64,000 nucleotides of DNA from Alloyangia pacifica (GCF_020524285.1 NZ_JAIVKX010000016.1:1-64000); one strand, 5' to 3'. Counted from the first letter of the stretch, positions 6,444 to 15,344 are shown. Translations and numbers: made by a program. Notes: generated by a model from the sequence alone, not told the origin.

Positions 6444-8743
6444 TAGGGGTCCGCCTGGTTCGCCTCCACCCGCACCAGCACCGATTTCGACGCCGGTGTG
6501 TCGCTGCCATCGCCGAAGACCCCATGCGGCACCAGCGCGTTCATCTCGGGGTAGTAGCCAGCCAGGCAGCCGCGTGGGATGTCGTAGGGCACCACCCGGT
6601 AGCCCTCGAGCACCCGGACGATCCCGTCGTCGTGCAGCCCGCGCAGGGTGACCGTTGCACCGAGATCCAGCTTCAGCATCCGCGCATCGGCATGGTGCAT
6701 GAAGACCACCCGGCGTTCGTTGAAGACGCCGCGATACCGGTCATCCATGGCATAGACCGTGGTGTTGTACTGGTCGTGCGACCGAAAGGTCTGCAGAACG
6801 AAGCAGCGCTCCTCGCGGCTGGCGCGCTGCCATTCCGTGGCCTCTGACAACGCGTGCCTGCCGAATTGTGCGCGGCCTGTCGGCGTTTGCCAGATGCGTT
6901 CCGCCGCGCGGTTGCGCAGGTGGAAGCCGCCGGGCTGGCGCACCTCGGCGTTGAAGTCGCCGAAGTCGGGAAGCACGCGGGCGATGCTGGCGCGGATCAA
7001 ATCGTAATCCTCGGCCATCGCCGCCCAGTCCACCACCTCGGAGCCCACCGTTGCCGCAGCGATCCCAGCGACGATGCCGACCTCGGACTTCAGCGCCGGG
7101 CTGGCGGGCGGATTGAAGCCGCCCGAGCCATGCACCATGCTCATCGAATCCTCCACCGTCACGATCTGCCGTGCGCCTTGCGCATTGCGGTCGATCTCGG
7201 TGCGCCCAAGACAGGGCAGTAGGTAGGACTGCCGTCCGGTCAGCAAGTGGCTGTGGTTGAGCTTGGTGGCGATGCTGACCGTCAGCTCGAGCCGCTGCAG
7301 CGCCTCGGCGATCAGCGCGCTGTCGGGGGTGGCACGGGCGAAGTTGCCCCCCAGCGCGACGAAGGCCCTGGCCCGCCCATCGAGCATCGCCCCGATCGCC
7401 CCTAGCACGTTGTGGCCAGGCGCGCGCGGCATCGCCACGCCGAGTTCGCGCTCCATCGCGTCGAGGAAGTCGTCCGAGGGGCGCTCGTTGATCCCGACCG
7501 TGCGGTCGCCCTGCACGTTGGAATGGCCGCGCACCGGGCAGAGTCCGGCCCCGGGCCGTCCGATATTGCCGCGCAGGAACATCACGTTGACCATCTCGCG
7601 GATCGTCGCCACCGAGTGCCGGTGCTGGGTGATGCCCATCGCCCAGGTCAGGATCACCCGCTCCGAGGACATGTAGACCTCGGCGGCATGGCGGATCTCC
7701 TCGCGGCTCAGGCCGGACTGCTCGAGCACCTGCTCCCAGGGCGTCGCCACCACCTCGGCGCGCCAGGTCTCGAGCCCGTCGCAAAACTCCGCCAGGAAGG
7801 CATCGTCGAGCACCGGCGCGCGCCCTTCGGCACGGGCCAGATCATCCTCGGCAAAGATCTCCTTGGCCATGCCGCGGAACAGCGCCATGTCGCCGCCGAG
7901 CCGCGGGCTCAGGAAGTCAGTCGAGGTCGGCTTGCTGCCACCGCTCAGCATCTCGAGCTTGTCCTGCGGGTCGGCGAAGCGCTTCAGGCCTTTTTCCTTC
8001 AGCGTGTTGACCGCCACCACCCGCGCGCCGCGTGCCGTCGCGCGGCGCAGATCGGCCAGCATCCTCGGGTGGTTGGTGCCTGGGTTCTGCCCGACCACGA
8101 AGATCGCGTCGGCGAGCTCGAAATCCTCGAGCCGCACCGTGCCCTTGCCGATGCCGATGGCCGCGCTCAGTGCGACGCCGCTGGCCTCGTGGCACATGTT
8201 CGAGCAGTCGGGGAAGTTGTTGGTCCCGTAGAGCCGCACGAAGGTCTGATAGAGGAAGGCGGCCTCGTTGCTGGCCCGGCCGGAGGTGTAGAACTCGGCC
8301 TGATCCGGGTGCTCGAGGGCGCGCAGCGCCGCGCCGATGCCCTGGAAGGCGGTCTCCCAGCTCACCGCCTCGTAGCGGTCGGTTTCCGCGTTGTAGCGCA
8401 TGGGCTCGGTCAGCCGGCCCTGGTGCTCGAGGTCATAATCGCTCCAGCTCCGCAACTCGCTTACGCTGTGCTCGGCAAAAAACTCCGGCGTCGCCCGCGC
8501 CCGTGTCGCCTCCCAGGCGACGGCCTTCACGCCGTTCTCGCAGAACTCGAAGGACGAGCGATGCTCCGGATCGCCCCAAGCGCAACCGGGGCAGTCGAAC
8601 CCGTCTTCCTGGTTGGCGCGCAGCAGGGTCTGCGCCCCGCGCAGCGGCACGCCGCTGCCCATGAGGTGCTTGCCGACGCTCTTCAGCGCGCCCCAGCCGC
8701 CCGCCGCACGAGAGGGTTTTCCGGTGAAATCGTCCTTGGCCAT
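6443..8743 (-). CDS. FdhF/YdeP-family molybdopterin oxidoreductase
   Basis: This 766-residue protein spans the bis-MGD molybdopterin oxidoreductase fold of the FdhF/YdeP (alpha-subunit) family. It carries a short N-terminal CPGCAW motif (C51, C54) and C184 in SNMCHEASG, the position of the molybdenum-ligating Cys/SeCys in formate dehydrogenase H. MGD-binding landmarks follow (FVVGQNPGTNHPRM; RGHSNVQGDRT) and a C-terminal dinucleotide-binding domain begins near VLQTFRSHDQYNTT. No Tat signal is seen, so it is cytoplasmic. GGAG lies 8 bases before the ATG. fdhD directly precedes it in the operon, as expected for an enzyme needing cofactor sulfuration. Substrate is unknown; the family includes YdeP, linked to acid resistance. 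Confidence 0.9.
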   Translation of the reverse strand: MAKDDFTGKPSRAAGGWGALKSVGKHLMGSGVPLRGAQTLLRANQEDGFDCPGCAWGDPEHRSSFEFCENGVKAVAWEATRARATPEFFAEHSVSELRSWSDYDLEHQGRLTEPMRYNAETDRYEAVSWETAFQGIGAALRALEHPDQAEFYTSGRASNEAAFLYQTFVRLYGTNNFPDCSNMCHEASGVALSAAIGIGKGTVRLEDFELADAIFVVGQNPGTNHPRMLADLRRATARGARVVAVNTLKEKGLKRFADPQDKLEMLSGGSKPTSTDFLSPRLGGDMALFRGMAKEIFAEDDLARAEGRAPVLDDAFLAEFCDGLETWRAEVVATPWEQVLEQSGLSREEIRHAAEVYMSSERVILTWAMGITQHRHSVATIREMVNVMFLRGNIGRPGAGLCPVRGHSNVQGDRTVGINERPSDDFLDAMERELGVAMPRAPGHNVLGAIGAMLDGRARAFVALGGNFARATPDSALIAEALQRLELTVSIATKLNHSHLLTGRQSYLLPCLGRTEIDRNAQGARQIVTVEDSMSMVHGSGGFNPPASPALKSEVGIVAGIAAATVGSEVVDWAAMAEDYDLIRASIARVLPDFGDFNAEVRQPGGFHLRNRAAERIWQTPTGRAQFGRHALSEATEWQRASREERCFVLQTFRSHDQYNTTVYAMDDRYRGVFNERRVVFMHHADARMLKLDLGATVTLRGLHDDGIVRVLEGYRVVPYDIPRGCLAGYYPEMNALVPHGVFGDGSDTPASKSVLVRVEANQADP

Positions 8744-8776
8744 GGTCAGGCTCCGTATCTTGTCTGGGAGGGGCTA

Positions 8777-9670
8777 TCAGGCGCTTTGCGCGACAGCGAG
8801 GGTCAGTCGGTCCGGGTGGCTGAAGAGATCCGCCGCGCCGTTGCGGGCCGATCCAATCAGCGTGATTCCGGTGCTTTCGGCGAGGCGCAGCGCATGCGCG
8901 GTCGGAGCCGAGACCCCGATCAGGCAGCCGCAGCCGGCAATGGCGGTCTTCTGCACCAGCTCCATCGACAGGCGGCTGGTCATCACGATCGCCCCCCTGC
9001 CGGGGTCGATGCCCTGCCGCAGCAGCGCGCCGAGCAGCTTGTCGAGCGCATTGTGGCGGCCAACGTCCTCGCGCAGGCAGACCATGCCGTGCCCGGGCAC
9101 GTAGAAGCCCGCCGCATGGGCGGCGCGCGTCGCTGCGTGCAGCACCTGCCCCTTGCGCAGCAGTTCCGGCGCGGTGAGCACCTCGTCGGCGCTGAGCCCG
9201 AGCGCCCGGAAGGGCACCTTGGGTAAGGGACGCATCGCCGCCTCGAGGCTTTCGATCCCGCAGAGCCCGCAGCCGACCGGACCGAGGCCCGAGCGCCGGC
9301 GGGCGGTCAGCGCGACGGAGCGGTCCTGCTGCAGCCAGATGCGCGCCTCGACCCCGCCTGCGGCGGCGTCATGTGGCACGATCTCGATCTCGCGCACATC
9401 CGTTGGACCGGTGATGATCCCTTCGGACAGGGCGAAACCCAGGGCGAAATCCTCGAGATCGCTCGGGCTGGTCATCAACACCGCCTGGGTCGCGCCGTCG
9501 AAGACCATGGCGACGGGCGTCTCTTCGATCAGCGCGCGGCGCGCGGACTGCGGGCTGCCGGGGGTAAGACGCAGGCTCGGTCGGCTTGTATGTGTCGGTC
9601 GCACGGGACTCTTTCCAAGGCGTGGCGCGGCGGGAGGGGCCGCATCGGGAGGCATGCTGCGAAGCAGCAT
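8777..9670 (-). CDS. fdhD: FdhD, formate dehydrogenase accessory sulfurtransferase
   Basis: This protein of about 297 residues is the FdhD sulfurtransferase, which moves sulfur from a cysteine desulfurase onto the Mo-bisMGD cofactor of FdhF-type enzymes. The catalytic CGLCG motif (C134 and C137 from this start) is intact, as are ETPVAMVFDG, HGMVCLREDVGRHNALDKL and TSRLSMELVQK. An AGGAG site precedes both a GTG (9673) and the ATG (9670); the ATG has the better spacing. It lies 33 bases upstream of its likely client, the YdeP-type oxidoreductase. The 67-base AT-rich gap before it may hold a separate promoter. Confidence 0.95.
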   Translation of the reverse strand: MLLRSMPPDAAPPAAPRLGKSPVRPTHTSRPSLRLTPGSPQSARRALIEETPVAMVFDGATQAVLMTSPSDLEDFALGFALSEGIITGPTDVREIEIVPHDAAAGGVEARIWLQQDRSVALTARRRSGLGPVGCGLCGIESLEAAMRPLPKVPFRALGLSADEVLTAPELLRKGQVLHAATRAAHAAGFYVPGHGMVCLREDVGRHNALDKLLGALLRQGIDPGRGAIVMTSRLSMELVQKTAIAGCGCLIGVSAPTAHALRLAESTGITLIGSARNGAADLFSHPDRLTLAVAQSA

Positions 9671-9737
9671 CACCTCTCCTATGGCCTGGATTTTAATAGG
9701 TAATCAATTTCGTTATTCCGTTTATCGATTGAGATAT

Positions 9738-10535
9738 TCAATCACAACGGATCCCTTTCTGCCTGGCCCCACCTATGTCCGGCAGGCAGACGTGCCGTCC
9801 CGACGGCGTCTCTTCCACCGTCAGCGGCACGCCGTAGATCTGGGTCAATCGCGCCGGAGTCAGAACCTCGGCCGCCGGCCCTGACGCCAGCATCCGCCCG
9901 CCCGACATCGCCAGCACCCGTGCCGAGAGCGCGAGCGCCTGATCGGGGTCATGCGTCGAGAGGATGACCCCACGGGTGCGCCCGAGGTCAGCAATTCGCT
10001 CCAGCACCACAAGGCGGTTGCCGAAGTCGAGGCTGGCGGTCGGCTCATCCATGACGATGAGCGGCGCCTCCTGCGCCAGCGCGCGGGCGATCAGCACCAG
10101 CTGCCGCTGTCCACCGGAGAGACGTTCGTAGTCCCGCCCCGCCAATTCGGCGATGCCGAGCCGCTCGAGCGCGTCGAGGGCGATTTCGCGATCCTGCCGA
10201 GAGGGTTGACCAAAAGCCCCGATCCGCGCGGTGCGCCCCATCAGCACGACCTCGAGCACCTCGAAGGGAAACGGCGGGGTATGCGCCTGCGGAACACAAG
10301 CGACCGCCCGCGCAATCTCGCGCCGAGACAGCCGCGCGATGTCCCGGACATCAAGCTCCAGCGTGCCGCCAAGCCGCGGCAGCAGCCCCAGCAGCGTCTT
10401 GAAAAGCGTGGTCTTGCCGCAACCATTCGGCCCGAGCAGACAGATCACCTCTTGCGCGCCAAGGGCCAGCGACAGGCCCTCGCCGATCCGCTGCCCGCCA
10501 TGCCCGATGGCAAGGCCGCGCGCCTCGAGCCTCAT
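9738..10535 (-). CDS. FecE/BtuD-type ABC transporter ATP-binding protein
   Basis: The product is 265 residues with a complete ABC ATPase: Walker A (GPNGCGKTT), Q-loop (VPQAHT), signature (LSGGQRQL) and Walker B (LIVMDEPTASLD). It is the type paired with FecCD/BtuC permeases. Its ATG at 10535 overlaps the permease stop by 4 bases (ATGA), so the two are co-translated. It would energise uptake of the ligand delivered by the upstream FecB-like protein. Next to a molybdo-enzyme and fdhD, a molybdate or tungstate importer (as in MolBCA) is as plausible as an iron-siderophore importer; this is inference from context. Confidence 0.88.
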   Translation of the reverse strand: MRLEARGLAIGHGGQRIGEGLSLALGAQEVICLLGPNGCGKTTLFKTLLGLLPRLGGTLELDVRDIARLSRREIARAVACVPQAHTPPFPFEVLEVVLMGRTARIGAFGQPSRQDREIALDALERLGIAELAGRDYERLSGGQRQLVLIARALAQEAPLIVMDEPTASLDFGNRLVVLERIADLGRTRGVILSTHDPDQALALSARVLAMSGGRMLASGPAAEVLTPARLTQIYGVPLTVEETPSGRHVCLPDIGGARQKGIRCD

Positions 10536-11518
10536 GTCCAACCCCTGCGTCCGCTGGAGAGCAGCCAGACGAAGACCGGCGCGCCGATCACCGCCGTCAG
10601 GATGCCGAGCGGCACCTCGGTCGGCGCGATGGTCCGCGCCGCGGTGTCGACCAACAGCATGTAACCCGCTCCGATCAGCGCCGAGGTCGGAAGCAGCCGC
10701 CCGAAGCCCGGTCCGACCAGCATCCGCGCTATGTGCGGGATGACCAGGCCGACCCAGCCGACCACCCCGGCGACCGCTGTCACCGACGCCGTCACCAGCG
10801 TCGCCGCGCAGATCGCCAGCGCCCTTGTTCGGCCCGCCTCGACGCCGAGCGCGCGGGCCTCCTCATCGCCCATCGACAGCACGTTGACCCGCCAGCGCAA
10901 CAGGATCAGCGGCACGAGGCCAATCAGCACCGCCGGAAGCGCCGGCGTGATGTCGGCGGCGGTTACAGACGCCAGCGAGCCGAGCAGCCAGAAGGTTATC
11001 GCGGGCAACTGGTCGTAGGGATCGGCCAGCACCTTCAACAGCGAAGTGGCCGCCCCCGCCAGCGCACCGATGACAACACCCGTCAACACCAGCGTCAGCA
11101 CCCGGTCCGCCCCGCGCACAGCCGCGGCAACGGCCATGACCAGCGCGACGGCGAGCAGCCCTCCGGCAAAGGCCGAAAGCTGGATGAGCGCGACCGGCAG
11201 CGCCAGGAAGATCCCCGCCACCGCGCCAAGCCCAGCTCCGGCGGAGACGCCGAGAATATCTGGCGAGACCAGCGGGTTGCGGAAAAGCGCCTGGTAGGTG
11301 GCCCCAGCCGAAGCGAGCGCTGCGCCGACCAGGCAAGCCCCCGCGACGCGCGGCAGGCGGATATTCCAGACCACGATCGACGCCTGCTCGCCGCCGCGCC
11401 CGATCAGCGCCGAGACAACCTGTCCGGACGTTAGCCCGACCGGGCCGATAAGCAGCGCGACGAAAGCCAGCAGAAGCAGCACCGCACCCAATGCTGTGGT
11501 CAGTCCGATGCGGCTCAT
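10532..11518 (-). CDS. FecCD/BtuC-type ABC importer permease
   Basis: This protein of about 328 residues is a FecCD-family inner-membrane permease with around ten hydrophobic helices and the conserved family segments LPRVAGACLVGAALASAGA, NPLVSPDILGVSAGAG and VGWVGLVIPHIARMLVGP. The ATG at 11518 is 8 bases past the point where the binding-protein gene would end if its internal amber codon were sense. Known: this class imports siderophores, haem, cobalamin or molybdate. It is followed by its ATPase with an ATGA overlap. Function depends on a binding protein whose gene appears shortened here. Confidence 0.88.
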   Translation of the reverse strand: MSRIGLTTALGAVLLLLAFVALLIGPVGLTSGQVVSALIGRGGEQASIVVWNIRLPRVAGACLVGAALASAGATYQALFRNPLVSPDILGVSAGAGLGAVAGIFLALPVALIQLSAFAGGLLAVALVMAVAAAVRGADRVLTLVLTGVVIGALAGAATSLLKVLADPYDQLPAITFWLLGSLASVTAADITPALPAVLIGLVPLILLRWRVNVLSMGDEEARALGVEAGRTRALAICAATLVTASVTAVAGVVGWVGLVIPHIARMLVGPGFGRLLPTSALIGAGYMLLVDTAARTIAPTEVPLGILTAVIGAPVFVWLLSSGRRGWT

Positions 11519-11525
11519 GCGGGGC

Positions 11526-11654
11526 TCATTGCGGCGGTCGCCCCTCGGCCCATTCGAGCAGCCGGTCGAGCAGCCGGTCGAGCTCGGCGTCATCGAGATC
11601 GACCTGGTACCATGCCTTGTAGAAGGCCGCGGTGTCCTCGCGCAGATCGCCACC
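11526..11654 (-). pseudogene. detached C-terminal coding tail of the binding protein, after an in-frame TAG
   Basis: Directly after the TAG at 11657-11655 the same frame stays open for 42 codons, to a TGA at 11528-11526. It encodes GGDLREDTAAFYKAW, then YQVDLDDAELDRLLDRL. Known: FecB/TroA-type binding proteins often end in a helical stretch of the form LxEDxxxFYxxFYxVDLxxxELDxLL, so this is the natural C-terminus. The corrected gene would end 7 bases before the permease start, normal operon spacing. Either a nonsense mutation, a base-call error or amber readthrough explains it. Confidence 0.7.
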
Positions 11655-12569
11655 CTAGCGCTCGGGGTAGAACAGGCGGGCCATCCAGCGCAGCCCCATC
11701 ATGCGATTGAGCGAGGGCGGCCGGTCGATCCAGCCGAAGGGTGCGGTGGGCGACAGATAGACCTGCCCTGCCCTCACCGCCGCCACCCCGCGCCAGACCG
11801 GATCGCTCCAGACTCGATCGTAGAACTGCGGATCCCATGTCACCACGACCTCGGGATCGGCGACGATGATCTGCTCGGGCGAGGCCTGTACCAGCCCGCG
11901 CGTGCGCCCGCCGTCGTCGGCGACGTTCACGCCCCCCGCCCGCTCGATGAATTCGGTGTTGATCGAGCCCTTCATGCCGGTCTCGAGCCCATCTGGCCCC
12001 CGCGCCAGGTAGGTGCGCGGTCGCTGCGCCTCGGGCACCTCGGCCAGGATCGCGTCGAGCCGGGCAAAGGTCGCCTCGGCATCGCGGGCCAGCATCTCGC
12101 CTCGCTCCGGCACACCGAGCACCTCGCCCAGTAGGCGCAGCGCCTCAGGGGTGTTCTCGAAGCGCCCGTCGATGAGCACGTAGGGGATGCCGGTCTGCGC
12201 CTGCACCCGGTCGGCAAGGTCGATATAGGTGTCGCGCACCGAGCCGAAATCGAGGATCAGGTCAGGCGCGATCTCGAGCAGCCGCTCGAGGTTGACCTCG
12301 CCGCCGCGCCCGGTGAGCCGCCCGGTTTCGGGCAGGTCGCGATAGGGTTCGGCGATATAGTCGCGCTCCTCGGGACGCAGCGCACGGGGCCAGCCGGTCA
12401 GCGTCTCGGGCGCCACCACATAGACCAGAACCGAGGCCGGCGGGCCGGCGGCGAAGACCGTCTCGATCCGCTCGGGCAGCTCCACGACGCGGCCGGCGCT
12501 ATCGGTCACGCTGCGCGCAAGTGCGGGCGACGCTGCGAGGCAGGCGAACAGGAAGGCCCTGAGGATCAT
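11655..12569 (-). CDS. FecB/TroA-like periplasmic ABC substrate-binding protein, amber-truncated
   Basis: The product is 304 residues, starting at the ATG at 12569 (GGAG upstream) with a Sec signal peptide (MILRAFLFACLAASPALA). The body is a helical-backbone periplasmic binding protein: two lobes with NLERLLEIAPDLILDFG and PEQIIVADPEVVVTWDP. It would bind a metal chelate or oxyanion and deliver it to the FecCD permease. The frame stops at a TAG after LFYPER, removing about 42 residues that continue in the same frame. Loss of the C-terminal helix may weaken folding or docking. It follows the truncated ModA-like gene by four bases. Confidence 0.8.
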   Translation of the reverse strand: MILRAFLFACLAASPALARSVTDSAGRVVELPERIETVFAAGPPASVLVYVVAPETLTGWPRALRPEERDYIAEPYRDLPETGRLTGRGGEVNLERLLEIAPDLILDFGSVRDTYIDLADRVQAQTGIPYVLIDGRFENTPEALRLLGEVLGVPERGEMLARDAEATFARLDAILAEVPEAQRPRTYLARGPDGLETGMKGSINTEFIERAGGVNVADDGGRTRGLVQASPEQIIVADPEVVVTWDPQFYDRVWSDPVWRGVAAVRAGQVYLSPTAPFGWIDRPPSLNRMMGLRWMARLFYPER

Positions 12570-12573
12570 TGGC

Positions 12574-13233
12574 TCACTCCCCGACCATGCCCGGCGCGTC
12601 GAAGCCGTAGCTTGCAAGCACGCGCTGACCATCGGGCGACAGGATGTGGAATGCCAGATCCCAGGCCGAGGGCGGCGCATCCTCGAGCACGATCAGGCCA
12701 TAGTCGGCACCAACCGAGAGCGCTTGCGGCACCGTCACGACTTGCAGCTCTGGAAGCTCGCGCTGCGCCAGCACCGCATTGGTGCAATAGGTCAGGAAAA
12801 GATCGGCCCGGTCGTTTTCCATCATCCAGGCGTAGGTGTTACGCCCTTCCGGGGCCGCCTCGCTCTCTGGTCCACCGGTCAGCTGCAGCGCCTTGCTTTC
12901 CAACTCGGCTCGCGCGCCGGGACGGAGCTCATCAGCCTTGCCGAAGAGCTGCCAGGCATAGTCCCCGGACGGATCAGCCCCCGGTGTCGAGGTGCCGAGA
13001 CGGGTGGTCTGCGCCAGCATCACGTCAAGCAGGGTATCGCCGGAGACCTCCAGTCCGGGCCGCGCAAGGCCGCAGAGGCGATTGCGGGCGAACAGCACCA
13101 CCGGCCCGCCCCTGCCGGCCTCCGCGAGGGCTTCCGGATGCGCCATGTTGGCCGAGGCAAAGACATGCGCGGACGCGCCGTCTTCGATCGACTGGCGCAT
13201 GAGCCCCGAAGGCCCGAAAGTCGTCTCGACAGC
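12574..13233 (-). pseudogene. ModA-like substrate-binding protein, 5' end lost to an IS3 insertion
   Basis: The frame reads ETTFGPSGLMRQSIEDGAS, then HVFASANMAHPEALAEAG, the oxyanion-binding core of ModA-family periplasmic molybdate/tungstate-binding proteins. It continues about 208 residues to a stop four bases from the next gene. The signal peptide and first strand (usually some 50 residues with an AAASL motif) are missing because the sequence abuts the IS3 end at 13234. The frame is otherwise clean, so the interruption is recent. The other IS flank holds an unrelated integrase, so this is more than a simple insertion. Loss of the first gene also removes the operon's native promoter. Confidence 0.8.
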
Positions 13234-13267
13234 TGAGCTGACCCCATCGAGTGGTCCGGGTTAAATG

Positions 13268-14092
13268 CTAATGCATCGTCGGCCTTCGATCTATGGGGAT
13301 GAAGACCTCGGGTGCCGGCGCCCGATACCCGAGGGCACTATGCGGGCGCTCCATGTTGTAGTGTTTTCGCCATCTTTCGATGAGGATTTGCGCCTCCCTC
13401 AACGAGTAGAAGACCTCGCCATTCAGCAGCTCGTCCCGGAAGCGCGCATTGAAGCTCTCGCAATAGCCGTTCTCCCAGGGTGACCCCGGCTCGATGTAGG
13501 CGGTCTTCGCCCCCACCAGCTCGATCCAGTCGCGCACCTTCTGCGCGACGAACTCCGGGCCGTTGTCGGACCGGATGAACTGCGGCGGGCCGCGCTGGAT
13601 GAAGAGGTCCGTCAGCGCGTCCAGAACATCGGTGGAGTTCAGCCGTCTGTCGACACGGATCATTAACGCCTCCCGCGTATATTCATCGAGGATGTTGAGC
13701 GTCCGGTAGGCTCGGCCGTCACTGGTCCGGTCCTGCACGAAGTCGTAGGACCAGACGTGATTGGGGTGCTCGGGCTTCAGCCGCACGCAAGAGCCGTCGT
13801 TCAGCCAGAGCCGGCCGCGCTTCTTCTGCTTGTGTGGGACCTTGAGCCCTTCGCGCCGCCAAATGCGCGCCACCCGCTTATGGTTCACCTGCCAGCCGGC
13901 ACGCCGCAGCAGCACGGCGACCCGGCGGTAGCCGTAGCGGCCATACTCCCGGGCCAGTTCGATGACGTCGGCGGTCAGCCGCGCCTCGTCTTCCCGGCCC
14001 TGGGGCGGCTTGCGCTGCGTGGAGCGGTGCTGGCCGAGCACCCGGCAGGCGCGGCGTTCGGAGATGCAGAGTGTCTCGCACACATGCTCCAC
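13268..14092 (-). CDS. IS3-family transposase OrfB (DDE integrase core)
   Basis: This 274-residue integrase-core transposase has a DDE triad visible as SYDFVQDR, IRSDNGPEF and ENGYCESFNARFRDEL. N-terminal HTH_21-like residues (REYGRYGYRRVAVLL) and a C-terminal NMERPHSALGYRAPAPE complete the family pattern. The listed start is a GTG, but the frame stays open upstream through LLSPSRRREC and overlaps the end of orfA. The active enzyme is therefore probably an OrfAB fusion made by programmed frameshifting. Frames are intact, so the element may still be mobile. Confidence 0.92.
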   Translation of the reverse strand: MEHVCETLCISERRACRVLGQHRSTQRKPPQGREDEARLTADVIELAREYGRYGYRRVAVLLRRAGWQVNHKRVARIWRREGLKVPHKQKKRGRLWLNDGSCVRLKPEHPNHVWSYDFVQDRTSDGRAYRTLNILDEYTREALMIRVDRRLNSTDVLDALTDLFIQRGPPQFIRSDNGPEFVAQKVRDWIELVGAKTAYIEPGSPWENGYCESFNARFRDELLNGEVFYSLREAQILIERWRKHYNMERPHSALGYRAPAPEVFIPIDRRPTMH

Positions 14093-14115
14093 GCACTCCC
14101 GGCGGCGCGAAGGGC

Positions 14116-14394
14116 TTAGAAGTTTCCCCGTGCAGCCTCAGTCAGGATCAGCTTCTCGAGCGTCAGGTCAGATACCGCCCGCCGCAGCCTCAGGTTCTCC
14201 TTCTCGAGGTCCTTCAGCCGCGACAACTGTGCCCGGTTCATCCCGCCATACTGCTTCCGCCACCGGTAGAACGTATGCTGCGATATCCCGATCTGCCGCA
14301 CCGCATCGGCCATCGACAGGCCCTGGCCGTGCAGCACCTCGACCTGGCGCAGCTTGGTGACAATGTCTTCCGGCTTCTCTCGCTTTCCAGCCAT
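14116..14394 (-). CDS. IS3-family transposase OrfA
   Basis: The 92-residue OrfA has an N-terminal helix-turn-helix (SMADAVRQIGISQHTFYRW) and a leucine-zipper-like coiled coil (LKDLEKENLRLRRAVSDLTL). It binds the inverted repeats and supplies the N-terminus of the OrfAB fusion. It stops at a TAA a few codons into the open OrfB frame, near GGAAACTTCTAA, where a -1 shift would join the two. Confidence 0.92.
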   Translation of the reverse strand: MAGKREKPEDIVTKLRQVEVLHGQGLSMADAVRQIGISQHTFYRWRKQYGGMNRAQLSRLKDLEKENLRLRRAVSDLTLEKLILTEAARGNF

Positions 14395-14471
14395 TCCGTA
14401 GTCCTCCTGTTCGCCGAAATCCTATCCGATTTCACGCTTCGTGGGTGGACCACTTCAAAGGGGCTGGCTCA

Positions 14472-15226
14472 CCGAGGCAGCGCCAAGGTCGCTCCGACTG
14501 GATGCGACTGCTGTCCCACGCGTGCCGAAAGGCCATCCGCAAGATGCTGAGCAGCGAGTTGAACGTCCTCTTTCGTCTGCGCAGCACATCGACGGACACT
14601 TCCTGCACCTCTTCGCGCGATGAGTATGGCATAAAGCCAAAACGTGGCGGCGTTTCGATCACCTGTTTGGCGAGAGCGAGTACGTCAGTTGCGTCAAAGT
14701 CTTCGAGGGGCAGATGCGCAAAGCTCGGAACCAAATGGTAGTTGATAAGGATAAGGTTGTTGTAATGGCCGCCAGGAGAGCGCGCCAAGCGAGTCCAGTC
14801 TGTGTAGTCGCGAAGAGCATGGCCCACCGTGTAAACATCCCCGATGGGGCATATGCTGATTTCTCGGGTCCTGCCGGTTGGCTTCGGTTCATTCGAGATT
14901 CTCTGCACATCAGCCTGTGCGAACCACGCGAAGGCACGCTCCACAGCAAGAGCAAAGGTAACCTGCCCGCGTCCAAGGTTTAAGGCGGGTCCTAAACATT
15001 TTTGAATGTAGCGCTTGTCCTTGGTCAGAATACGAGCAGTCCAGTTGCAGGTCCGGCCGTCCGGCCGATGAATCCCAAGGCGTCTACATTTGAGAAGAGA
15101 ATGCCAATATGGCGTATCTCGATACCGCAGGCCGGCGATTGCCCCTTCGTCGGCAAACGGACACTCTTTGATCGCTGCGCGGGCCATATACTGAATATGC
15201 TCTGATGAGTTCAGAGAAGACGTCAT
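14472..15226 (-). pseudogene. tyrosine-recombinase/integrase, N-terminal part only
   Basis: About 251 codons run from an ATG with strong GGAGG to the IS3 right end, where the frame is cut after PWRCL. Seen: a basic N-terminus, an Arm/core-binding-like region (RILTKDKRYIQKCLGPAL; LILINYHLVPSFAHLPLEDF) and RRRKRTFNSLLSILRMAFRHA, a pattern typical of SAM-like core-binding domains of phage/ICE integrases. The catalytic R-H-R-Y domain is missing. The integrase assignment is moderate because no catalytic residues remain. A 54-residue small gene lies just upstream on the same strand. Confidence 0.6.
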
Positions 15227-15344
15227 GCGAAGCCTCCTTTGGCCATCTGTCAGCCAAAGAAATCCTACGCAGCTTTGGCACCACCGTCTCTCCCGAAAAC
15301 GACAAATTTGCCGGCCAGTTTCGGCAAAGGAGCGGACTTCTTCA

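Larger units (their letters stand above)
13234..14471 (-). mobile_element. IS3-family insertion sequence, 1238 bp
   Basis: Imperfect terminal inverted repeats begin TGAGC at each end and share GTGGTCC about 20 bases in (13234-13257 and, reversed, 14447-14471; about 19 of 25 positions match with one gap). Two overlapping-frame genes, orfA and orfB, fill the interior. The flanking three bases differ (AGC left, CCG right) and the flanks belong to unrelated truncated genes, which suggests an IS-associated deletion. End positions are my best reading, uncertain by a few bases. Confidence 0.8.

Noticed and set aside
9738-11654. Calling the FecCD/FecE pair a siderophore importer
   Set aside because: The fold fits, but no TonB receptor or siderophore gene is present and the neighbours are molybdo-enzyme genes; the ligand was left open.
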